NCBI RefSeq assembly: GCF_014284275.1
Contig: NZ_JACOFU010000005.1
Location: 350,445-414,444 of the forward strand
Origin: Affinundibacterium amnicola
GTDB lineage: Bacteria; Pseudomonadota; Gammaproteobacteria; Burkholderiales; Burkholderiaceae_D
Direction: 5' to 3'
DNA length: 64,000 nt
The translations under genes and the position numbers were made by a program. Shown piece by piece: positions 26,050 through 33,944 of this stretch. The notes under the pieces are model-generated. The model did not search any database. It saw only the letters and a program-made list of their open reading frames with translations, and was not told where the DNA came from. Positions within the stretch are counted from its first letter, which is position 1, and every line of letters starts with the position of its first letter.

Positions 26050-26472
26050 TCAATTTGAGGTAAAGTCAAAGTCCTTCTTTTGCGAGATCGAATAACTCAA
26101 CTGACCCTCGGATTGATATCGTTCTTTAATTGTGGAGATGAGCGTATCAAGTTCCTGTTTCGAGAATAATCCCTTGGTTTTGGTGCTTATGGTGCCTTGT
26201 TCGATTCGACTATCCTTTCCTGATACACTCACTGAGCATTGATAGGCTTTTAAACTTGGGACTTTGCATAGATCGGCTACCTTGGGTAGGTTTTTAGTAA
26301 TCAGTGTGATTTCAAACTCGATTGGAAAACGGAAATCGATTCCTGTTTCTCGGCTAAGCGTTGTTTGTTGACTTGATTTGTTATCTTGGTTGTTATTTCT
26401 CTGATTGCAGGCCAACAGCAAGCTGCACAAACAGAAAAGCGCGACTAGACGAAATAGACTTTGCGATTGCAT
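26050..26472 (-). CDS. Lipoprotein, paralogue of its neighbour
   Basis: 140-aa lipoprotein with lipobox LLAC followed by NQRNN. The mature region shares the pattern of the 25608 gene: EFEITLITKNLPKVADLCKV, YQCSVSVS, GLFSKQELDTLISTIKERYQ. A strong GGAG lies ahead of the ATG at 26472. Its job is unknown; likely membrane-anchored in the periplasm. Confidence 0.78.
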   Translation of the reverse strand: MQSQSLFRLVALFCLCSLLLACNQRNNNQDNKSSQQTTLSRETGIDFRFPIEFEITLITKNLPKVADLCKVPSLKAYQCSVSVSGKDSRIEQGTISTKTKGLFSKQELDTLISTIKERYQSEGQLSYSISQKKDFDFTSN

Positions 26473-26520
26473 ACGCGCTCCTATTGTTTGACATGGTTTG
26501 TTTAATAAATAATTATTTTA

Positions 26521-27429
26521 CTATCGAAAATCTCCATCGTCTTGAAATTCTTTGATCATCGCGTCGATAAACACACGGGTTCGCGCTGGCATTAAGCGCC
26601 TGCCGGGGAACACTGCCCACGCATCGAACTCTGGTGAGTGCCACTCTGGTAAGACACGAATCAGACTGCCATCATGCAAATGGCATTGGGCGAAATGCTC
26701 AGAAATTAAAGTAATGCCTAAGCCAGCTAAAGCAAGCCGTTTGAGCATTTCAGGCGAGTTGGCGGTAGCGATTCCTGGTGGCACACCTTCCCAACTTTGA
26801 GGTCCATTTTTTAGCCGCCACATCGCCGGTTCACCATTGCGTGCCAGTAGGCGCAGGGTTTGATGTTCCATCAAGGCCTCAGGCTCTTGCGGCTCGCCAT
26901 GTTTTTCTAGATAGCTTGGGGCAGCGTAAATCGCTGCAGAAAACTTTGCCAGTCGTCTTGCCGCCAATGAAGCGTCATCGGGCAGACTGCCCATGCGTAT
27001 CGCCAAGTCAAAGTTTTCACCGATCAAATCGACTCGTCGTGGTGATAGATCGAGTTCCAACGTAATGGCAGGATAGTCGCGCAGAAAACGGCTGATTAAG
27101 GCAGTCATGGTTTCATTGGCAAAATCGGCCGGCATGGAAACTCGTAATCTGCCACTTGGTTGAACCTGTCTTTGTTGCGTTAAAGCCAGTGTCGCTTCGA
27201 CTTCAGAACTCACTTGCTGGGCATGCGCCAGAACCGCATTCCCAAAATCAGTTACCACGAGTTTTCTGGTTGTACGCAAGAGTAAGCGCTCGCCTAATTG
27301 GGCTTCAAGTGCGGTGATGCGACGTGATAGCGTTGATTTGGGCATATTGAGCTTGTCCGCAGCACGACTAAAGCTGGTTTCTGCCACTACTCGCGCAAAT
27401 AACAGCAGATCATTAGGGTCGAGATACAT
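26521..27429 (-). CDS. LysR family regulator, divergent from azoR
   Basis: 302-aa LysR regulator of the CrgA/AaeR-like group. The helix-turn-helix is at residues 1-60 (DPNDLLLFARVVAETSFSRAADKLN, KSTLSRRITALEAQLGERLL); the rest is the effector domain (GRLRVSMPADFANETMTALI). The ATG at 27429 with GGAGAAACC is preferred over an upstream in-frame start at 27528. It faces azoR and pirin genes, a layout known for LysR regulators of quinone and azo stress genes. A perfect dyad lies 20 bases upstream of the start, pointing to autoregulation. Confidence 0.9.
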   Translation of the reverse strand: MYLDPNDLLLFARVVAETSFSRAADKLNMPKSTLSRRITALEAQLGERLLLRTTRKLVVTDFGNAVLAHAQQVSSEVEATLALTQQRQVQPSGRLRVSMPADFANETMTALISRFLRDYPAITLELDLSPRRVDLIGENFDLAIRMGSLPDDASLAARRLAKFSAAIYAAPSYLEKHGEPQEPEALMEHQTLRLLARNGEPAMWRLKNGPQSWEGVPPGIATANSPEMLKRLALAGLGITLISEHFAQCHLHDGSLIRVLPEWHSPEFDAWAVFPGRRLMPARTRVFIDAMIKEFQDDGDFR

Positions 27430-27448
27430 GGTTTCTCCTGAAATGTTG

Positions 27449-27472
27449 GATTGTTCTACGAGTGGAACAATC
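27449..27472. promoter_or_regulatory. Candidate LysR operator, GATTGTTC-N8-GAACAATC
   Basis: A perfect 8-base dyad with an 8-base spacer, containing a T-N11-A core of the LysR type. A second, shorter dyad ATATG-GAA-CATAT at 27501-27513 shares the TGGAACA half-site, 41 bases away (about four helix turns). Together they fit a recognition and activation site pair between lysR and azoR. Confidence 0.65.
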
Positions 27473-27580
27473 ATATCCATTTTAAGCTCTTCTACATTGA
27501 ATATGGAACATATAAAGTGACGGCACATTCACTCAAGTGTGCAGTTCAAACCCAGTGTTACCATCTTAAGGAGCAATACC

Positions 27581-28180
27581 ATGAACATTTTGCAAATCAA
27601 TTCTAGCGCCCGTGTAGCAGGTTCTCATTCCACTAATCTGGCGAATCAAGTAAGCGCACGCTTACGTGATCAGCATGCAGGTGCTGACTTTGTATTGCGT
27701 GATCTCGCAGTTACGCCACAACCAAGTTTGGATGAAGCGGCATTGCAAGCGCTCTTCACACCTGCCGATCAGCGCACGCCAGAGCAAGCGGCGCGTGTTG
27801 CTTTGGATGACGCTTTAATCGCCGAAGCGCAAGCAGCAGATATTTTGGTGATTGGCGCGCCTATGTATAACTTCGGTATCTCATCTCAATTGAAAAATTG
27901 GATTGATGCAATTTCCCGTGCACAAGTGACTTTCCGTTACACTGCAAATGGCCCAGAAGGCTTGCTAAAAGATAAGAAAGTCTATGTTGTGTTGACACGT
28001 GGTGGACTGTATCGCAATACGCCAAATGATACGCAAATGCCATATTTGAAAAACTTCTTTGCCTTCCTGGGCATGACGGATGTGGAATTTATTTATGCAG
28101 AAGGTTTGGCGATGGGACCTGAAGGTGAACAACGTGCAATCAGCGATGCGCAAGCCCAAATCGAAGCTGCATTGGCATAA
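27581..28180 (+). CDS. azoR: FMN-dependent NADH-azoreductase
   Basis: 199-aa flavodoxin-fold quinone/azo reductase. [21 protein letters not shown] carries the FMN phosphate-binding loop; [29 protein letters not shown] is the hallmark AzoR segment; VVLTRGGLY follows. It reduces quinones and azo compounds using NADH, protecting against thiol and quinone stress. The ATG at 27581 follows AAGGAGC; the frame upstream is not needed. A pirin gene follows after 51 bases. Confidence 0.93.
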   Translation: MNILQINSSARVAGSHSTNLANQVSARLRDQHAGADFVLRDLAVTPQPSLDEAALQALFTPADQRTPEQAARVALDDALIAEAQAADILVIGAPMYNFGISSQLKNWIDAISRAQVTFRYTANGPEGLLKDKKVYVVLTRGGLYRNTPNDTQMPYLKNFFAFLGMTDVEFIYAEGLAMGPEGEQRAISDAQAQIEAALA

Positions 28181-28231
28181 ACTAAGCTGATTGCAGTCGC
28201 CGTTGAATTAAATCAGAAAAGGAAATAGCAG

Positions 28232-29113
28232 ATGAACACCGAACTCCAATTAGAAACCGTCAGCTTGTCTCGCGCGATCGAGCAATTAGTGGTCGGCCAG
28301 GCAACCTCTGATGGTGCCGGTGTTAAACTGACGCGGGTATTGACGCAGCCTTATCAGTACCGTCTAGATCCTTTTCTGATGCTGGATGCCTTTGGTAGCG
28401 ACAATCCCGATGAGTACATCGCGGGTTTCCCTAATCATCCACACCGTGGTTTTGAAACCATCACCTATATGCTAGAAGGGCGCATGCGCCATCGTGATAG
28501 CGCTGGCAATGAAGGTTTACTCGAGAACGGCGGGGTGCAGTGGATGACTGCTGGTCGCGGTGTGATCCATTCAGAATTGCCAGAGCAAGAAAATGGTCGC
28601 ATGGAAGGCTTTCAGCTTTGGCTTAACTTGGCAAGTAAAGACAAAATGACGCCAGCTTGGTATCGCGATTTTAAGAGCGCGGATATTCCCGAATTTACTA
28701 CGCCCGATGCGGTCACTGTACGTGTTATTGCAGGACATAGTCATGGTGTGCAAGGTGCGATGCAAAGAGCAACGACCGAGCCAATTTACCTTGATGTACA
28801 GATGCCAGCTGGAACAAGTTTTAATCAACAAATTCCTGCGGATTTCAATGCATTTATCTACGTGTATCGCGGCAATGTCCGCATCGGCGAACAACAAGTA
28901 CCGCTGCAAAGAATGGCGATTCTTAAAAAATGGCCTAGCGCGGATGGCGTCAAGATCCAAGCGGATGAAGCCGCCAAATTTATCCTCATCGCAGGCAAAC
29001 CACTCGGTGAAACAATCGCGCAATACGGGCCGTTTGTGATGAACTCGCAAGAAGAAATCTTTAAAGCGATTGATGATTTTCGTCAGGGCAAGTTGGTTGC
29101 ATCTGCAGTATAA
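28232..29113 (+). CDS. Pirin family protein
   Basis: 293-aa bicupin protein of the pirin family. The N-terminal cupin carries the metal-binding set in GFPNHPHRGFETITYMLEG and the downstream MRHRDSAGN and GVIHSELPE segments; the C-terminal cupin is degenerate (ADFNAFIYVYRGNVRIG). Some bacterial pirins are quercetin dioxygenases, others regulators. It lies behind azoR in the same direction and is likely co-regulated by the LysR protein. Confidence 0.9.
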   Translation: MNTELQLETVSLSRAIEQLVVGQATSDGAGVKLTRVLTQPYQYRLDPFLMLDAFGSDNPDEYIAGFPNHPHRGFETITYMLEGRMRHRDSAGNEGLLENGGVQWMTAGRGVIHSELPEQENGRMEGFQLWLNLASKDKMTPAWYRDFKSADIPEFTTPDAVTVRVIAGHSHGVQGAMQRATTEPIYLDVQMPAGTSFNQQIPADFNAFIYVYRGNVRIGEQQVPLQRMAILKKWPSADGVKIQADEAAKFILIAGKPLGETIAQYGPFVMNSQEEIFKAIDDFRQGKLVASAV

Positions 29114-29166
29114 ATGACTGCGATTGGATACGATCCAATCGCAGTCATTACCTTAATCAATTTGAC

Positions 29167-32100
29167 TTAACTGGCACCACCAGAAATACTAGAAACTTCT
29201 TTACCATCGCTGACCCAGTATTCATGATTCGCTGAGTAATAGGTGATCAGCACTTTCAATTCATGTTCTGCGAGCTTTTTGTTAAACGATATCGCCGAGT
29301 TTGCGTCACTAATGGAGATTGCCATAAGTGATTCGCCAGGCATAATCTTTTGACCGATTAACGGCGCTGCTCGCCACAATAAATTCTTATCTGGACCGAA
29401 CACCGCTTCTAAAGCGGTTTTCGCATCAGCAACTGCTTGACCGTCCAGATAGATTTCAATCTTCTTGATGATGGCAAATCCTGTGCCGCGATTGCGTATT
29501 ACCATACGGAAGCCCGCTTCATCAATTTCTTTACTCCACGAGATAAGTGGAAATCCTAAACCCTGCCGTTGTGGCAGAGCGCGTTGTCGTAACGGCACCT
29601 CGCGTCTAGATCTCAGGTAAAGGTAACCGCCAAGTAAACCCGTAACGATGATTCCTATCGAAATAATAAATGGCAAATTGCCTTCTGACAGACTAGCAAG
29701 ATAGGGATCAAATAGTAATAAGAGCGTGAAGATCGCCAATGGAGGAATGATGATCAGGCATAAAACCCATAAGAAATATTTCTTAATTAAATTTTGTATC
29801 TCACAGTAGCGTTTGAAAAGATACGCCAGGCTAATTGCGAGCAGCACGAAGAAAGTCAACACTAACTGTAAATACCAACGATTCACACAAACGAATTTTT
29901 CAATTTCTGATGAATTATCTACGGCTATTTCTTGTTCGCGATAATTCTTCAGTAGGCAAACTGCGATTTGTTGGCTCTGCAGGCAGGATTGCTCCAGATC
30001 GATAACTGGTTTCGCCAGATTTTCGAAGTTAGGAGACCACAAGCCGACACCACCAAAATTATCGCCCGAATACAAAATGTCGTCTTCTAACTGTTGCCAG
30101 TTATGGTTATCGAAGTGCAGCACAGGTAGCAAGTGGCGTAGGAAGTCACTACGATCAGCTCCATGCAGACTAGACTCATTTTCGATATCGTTGCGTAGCT
30201 GTTTTTTGGAATCGGTACTTGGTTCATTGAGCAATACCAGTATTAATTCGCGTATGGCTGATTTGTCTATTTTGTTATTGGAGCCTTGCCGTTCAGTTTT
30301 TTTACGTAATTTAGCCAAGTTGCCGATGCTGAACGCACCAGTTTTGTTTTGTAAATGATGGGTGAACACATCTTGTGATACCAAAATATTCACCAGCACA
30401 TCGTCGTCTTCTAATGCTTTGCGTAGGGACATATAAAACTCATTAAACAGCAGTGCAGAATCTGCGTCTAATGGATAGTTTGGAAAGTAAATCGTGACGC
30501 CATCCCCACGGGTCGGTCTAGATGCAATACCAAAACTGGCGTAAGGTTTGACGCGCGACGCGAGATCGCCGAGTGGGGCGCGTAATAGGCCGGTAATGTT
30601 ATGAATGAGTTTTTTTAACACCGCTTGCTTATTCTCGCGAGAAAACTTGCGCCAGTCTCCGCTCCAATCATTTTTCTGAATTAACCAATCCACTTTCGAA
30701 TTATATTGACGAGCGACACGAATAAACTCATTGTCTTTCGCACTGCCATTGTTGATATCAAATGTCTGTGCACCCAGTCGAAGCTCGCCTACATTGTCTA
30801 CTGTTAAACCATAGTAGGCGACGCGGTTGAGAACGCTAAAGTTGACAGTTTGTGTCTTCTGTTGATTTTTCCAATAAGGATAGAAACCATACACAATGCC
30901 ATTAAATTCATCCAAAGCACAACCACAGTCGCCACCTTTCAAATTGATGTTTGAAATTTTGTCGGGGATGCGTTTCTTCGCAACATTTTCAATCGCAATC
31001 GCTAAATAGGAATGATAGAGTTGTTGAATCAAATTTTGCGCCAGACTCACGGTCGCGGGATCACAAAGGCCTACCTGCAAACGTAGTTTGCTTAGTTCTG
31101 TAAAAATACTATCCAGACTTTGCGTCAGTCGGGTGCGGCCATCGGTCGCTTGTGCTTTTAATCCTTCTAATTCTTTTTGTAGTAAAGCGAAATCATCGTC
31201 ACTCATACGCAGGCTACCAACAAAGCTATTGTTGGTTGGAGAATTCAATCTGCATGCGCCGATACCCATCACAATTTTTGACACAGCGGCACTGCGGAAG
31301 ATACTCACTTCGGCATAATCAACATCTTTGATCTGTTCCAATAGCTTGACGATCATTGCAGGTACACCGGTATTTTGTATGTTTCCCTTTAGCTCATTTT
31401 TAATTGTTGCCAATGATAGTTCGGTTAAATGCACGTTATCGAAAACGCGTGTTGCTTCGGTGAACGCTTGCTTTTCGTCTTCTGTTAAAAACAGCGCATC
31501 AGTATTCAATTTTTCTTCAAGAAAGCTATCAAATAGATCTTTTGTTTTAAAATAAACTGTGCCTTGCACGCGTAACTCATCAATTACCGCGATGGGAAAA
31601 TCACTGATGTCTTTTAACTTTTTCAGTGCGTCTTCATTGATCAAAAAACCGTCAAAGTCTGCCGCACTTCTCTCAATCAAAGGCCAGATTTGATTGAGCA
31701 AATAATCTCTTCCGCCCATCGCCTGTGCTGTGGCTGCGCGCAGTGCTTCAGATGAATTGAATTCCTTGTCTTTGAGTGTCGTGAGGATTTGTACGATTTG
31801 ATCTTTGCCGCCGAGTACATCCAAATCCGCTTGGTTTAGGTTGTAGGTAAAATACGCACTGGTATCGACATAACTTGGAATCGCTTTCGGCGCAGCTTTA
31901 CGCATACCGCGGAAACGATTGACCAGATCGATCAAATCTTTATCCGAACCTTGACGACGTATGTGGAAATCTTGGTTCTTAATTTTCTCAGCCTGCATAA
32001 AATCCCAAGCCTCGAACTCGGGGCTAAGCAAAATCCCGAGTTCAGCGCGATTCTTTTCACCAAAGCGGGCGATTCTATCGACGTTCTTCGCCAGGCTGTC

Positions 32101-32586
32101 AGCATAATCGCCAGTCGCACTGACTTTGAAGCTGAAGCCGAAACGTTGAAGCCAGGACAGCGTAATCGGTCCGACGATACCATCATCTAAAGGTTTTCCT
32201 CTGAGCGCATAGTCATGTTTCCAATCAGGCAGATCTTGATAGATTGCTTCTAACTGCTTTTGCATTTGCAAGACAACTGGTTTACTGAGACCTTTAAAAT
32301 GTTCTTGTCGGATATTTTTGTTATAGCCAACAATATTGACGGTTTTGCTACCGGAACTGGGCGTCTTATTCAAGGACGCATTACTCGGACTCGTCTTGCT
32401 TGCGTCATTATTCGCCTGCGTTGATACGCTGGTGATTTCAATCTGTGCCAGACTGATTTGACTACAACAAAGCAAGCTGAGCAACAGGCCGCGCGCACAG
32501 CGCTGTTGGAAGAGGCGATGAGAATCGCGAATTTGGAAAAAGTGCCAGAGGCTACTTAATAGTGGAGCGTTGTGTAAGTGTTTCAC
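29167..32586 (-). CDS. Large exported membrane protein with PG-binding-like and degenerate GH18-like regions, end of eCIS operon
   Basis: 1139-aa protein. A signal peptide with a long N-region is seen (GLLLSLLCCSQISLAQ, cut near residue 48). Residues about 100-160 resemble a peptidoglycan-binding domain (DDGIVGPITLSWLQRFG). Residues about 563-890 resemble a GH18 barrel: IVYGFYPYWK, VNFSVLNRVAYYGLTVDNVG, and the position of the DxxDxDxE motif reads GDGVTIYFPNYP, so the acidic catalytic residues are lost. Three membrane segments follow (about 904-924, 934-958, 973-991), then a 145-aa beta-like tail. Topology predicts a large periplasmic part anchored in the inner membrane. GTG start overlaps the ATPase stop (GTGA). 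Role is inferred: envelope anchor or sensor for the injection particle, rather than toxin. Confidence 0.8.
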   Translation of the reverse strand: MKHLHNAPLLSSLWHFFQIRDSHRLFQQRCARGLLLSLLCCSQISLAQIEITSVSTQANNDASKTSPSNASLNKTPSSGSKTVNIVGYNKNIRQEHFKGLSKPVVLQMQKQLEAIYQDLPDWKHDYALRGKPLDDGIVGPITLSWLQRFGFSFKVSATGDYADSLAKNVDRIARFGEKNRAELGILLSPEFEAWDFMQAEKIKNQDFHIRRQGSDKDLIDLVNRFRGMRKAAPKAIPSYVDTSAYFTYNLNQADLDVLGGKDQIVQILTTLKDKEFNSSEALRAATAQAMGGRDYLLNQIWPLIERSAADFDGFLINEDALKKLKDISDFPIAVIDELRVQGTVYFKTKDLFDSFLEEKLNTDALFLTEDEKQAFTEATRVFDNVHLTELSLATIKNELKGNIQNTGVPAMIVKLLEQIKDVDYAEVSIFRSAAVSKIVMGIGACRLNSPTNNSFVGSLRMSDDDFALLQKELEGLKAQATDGRTRLTQSLDSIFTELSKLRLQVGLCDPATVSLAQNLIQQLYHSYLAIAIENVAKKRIPDKISNINLKGGDCGCALDEFNGIVYGFYPYWKNQQKTQTVNFSVLNRVAYYGLTVDNVGELRLGAQTFDINNGSAKDNEFIRVARQYNSKVDWLIQKNDWSGDWRKFSRENKQAVLKKLIHNITGLLRAPLGDLASRVKPYASFGIASRPTRGDGVTIYFPNYPLDADSALLFNEFYMSLRKALEDDDVLVNILVSQDVFTHHLQNKTGAFSIGNLAKLRKKTERQGSNNKIDKSAIRELILVLLNEPSTDSKKQLRNDIENESSLHGADRSDFLRHLLPVLHFDNHNWQQLEDDILYSGDNFGGVGLWSPNFENLAKPVIDLEQSCLQSQQIAVCLLKNYREQEIAVDNSSEIEKFVCVNRWYLQLVLTFFVLLAISLAYLFKRYCEIQNLIKKYFLWVLCLIIIPPLAIFTLLLLFDPYLASLSEGNLPFIISIGIIVTGLLGGYLYLRSRREVPLRQRALPQRQGLGFPLISWSKEIDEAGFRMVIRNRGTGFAIIKKIEIYLDGQAVADAKTALEAVFGPDKNLLWRAAPLIGQKIMPGESLMAISISDANSAISFNKKLAEHELKVLITYYSANHEYWVSDGKEVSSISGGAS

Positions 32587-33923
32587 AATGTTTTCCCATC
32601 CTTCATTAATTCTCTGCTGATGCCACGCAGCAGATCGTCTTGCGTAATTGTTTGATGACTGTTTTTAACTGCCCGAATCGCCGCATAGCGCGCAACATTG
32701 AGTAAAGCACCGCCAGCCAATTCATAACGTTCTGCTAGCTGACGGAAGTTCACATCGGTGTTTAGTCGCTCTTTATTCGTGAATAAGTTATTCCACAGCC
32801 GTTCACGTTGCATCGCATCTGGCATCGCAAAGTACACTTCACTTTGAAAACGACGCGAGAACGCGGCATCAATATTTGCTTTCAAATTGGTTGCCAAGAT
32901 GACGACACCAGGAAAATCTTCAACGCGTTGTAAGAGATAAGAAATTTCTTGATTCGCATGACGATCATTGGAATTGCTGGTTTGAGTCCGTTTGCCAAAC
33001 AGAGAATCTGCTTCATCGAAAAACAATATCCAATTTTTGTTTTGCGCCTGATCGAAGACAGTGGCCAGATTCTTTTCGGTTTCACCTATGTATTTCGATA
33101 CCACCATCGATAAGTCGATACGATACACATCGGCTTCGACGGCTTTCCCTATCAAACTGGCGGTTAGTGTTTTACCCGTGCCAGGTGGGCCGTAGAATAA
33201 AGTGCGATAGCCGGGCTTTAAAGATTTTTGTAATCCCCAGTCATTCAGAATTCGTTTGGAATGCGCAAGCCAGGCAACGATGTGATCCACTTCCTCCATC
33301 ACTTCCTGATTTAAGACCAAGTCTTGCCAAGTCAGTTGGGTTTGCATTAATTTTGCTGGAAAATTCGTACTAAAATCTGGTTTGTGGCTTTCGCCCTCGA
33401 CTAGCCGTTGCAGGTAGTCATGACTGACTTGTAGTTTTGCACTAAACGAAGGTTCGTCGCTTGCCTGTGATTCCAAACGCAAAATTCCTTGCTTGATCAA
33501 TGGATGCTCGTCTTTAAATAACATTGCAACTTGTAGGCGCTTTTCCAAATCACTTCCTGCCAAAATGAAAGCGGCCGTTTCACAAGTTGGTAGGAAACCC
33601 AAGTGCGCCTTGCCACGCCAGCCGCCGATTTCACTAAACGGGCGCGATAATGCGGCATTTTGTAAAGAGAAAAAGTCGAGTGTTTGTGGCCGCAAATGCG
33701 GCACTAAGGCCAATACCAACACCACGCGTTCCATGTAAGCAAAATTGAACTCTCGAATAATTTTCGCATAGGCGGTATCGACATTCGTAAGGTCCGGTGC
33801 AGGAACGATTTCTTGTAGATTTTTATTGTTCTCATTATCTTTGAAATAGGCGTCAAAACGCGCGTCGCAGACCCGACTAAACCACGCGATTTCTTGTTCT
33901 AAACATTCTGTGTTGAGCATCAT
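32583..33923 (-). CDS. eCIS AAA+ ATPase (Afp15/Pvc15-like)
   Basis: 446-aa AAA+ ATPase. A 200-residue N-terminal helical region precedes the AAA core: Walker A GPPGTGKT at 245-252, Walker B ILFFDEADSLFG near 299-310, sensor 1 VILATNLK and an arginine-finger pair AFSRRFQ near 357. This is the spastin/CDC48-like class kept in nearly all eCIS clusters, thought to help assembly or cargo loading in the producing cell. A double ATG (33923 and 33920) gives two equal starts. It follows the tape-measure gene by 21 bases and is coupled to the 1139-aa gene. Confidence 0.92.
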   Translation of the reverse strand: MMLNTECLEQEIAWFSRVCDARFDAYFKDNENNKNLQEIVPAPDLTNVDTAYAKIIREFNFAYMERVVLVLALVPHLRPQTLDFFSLQNAALSRPFSEIGGWRGKAHLGFLPTCETAAFILAGSDLEKRLQVAMLFKDEHPLIKQGILRLESQASDEPSFSAKLQVSHDYLQRLVEGESHKPDFSTNFPAKLMQTQLTWQDLVLNQEVMEEVDHIVAWLAHSKRILNDWGLQKSLKPGYRTLFYGPPGTGKTLTASLIGKAVEADVYRIDLSMVVSKYIGETEKNLATVFDQAQNKNWILFFDEADSLFGKRTQTSNSNDRHANQEISYLLQRVEDFPGVVILATNLKANIDAAFSRRFQSEVYFAMPDAMQRERLWNNLFTNKERLNTDVNFRQLAERYELAGGALLNVARYAAIRAVKNSHQTITQDDLLRGISRELMKDGKTL

Positions 33924-33944
33924 TTTGTCTTTTTCTGTAGTCGG

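Noticed and set aside
29167..32586. The 1139-aa protein as an active chitinase toxin
   Set aside because: The catalytic motif is lost, and the signal peptide plus three membrane helices suit a producer-side envelope protein.
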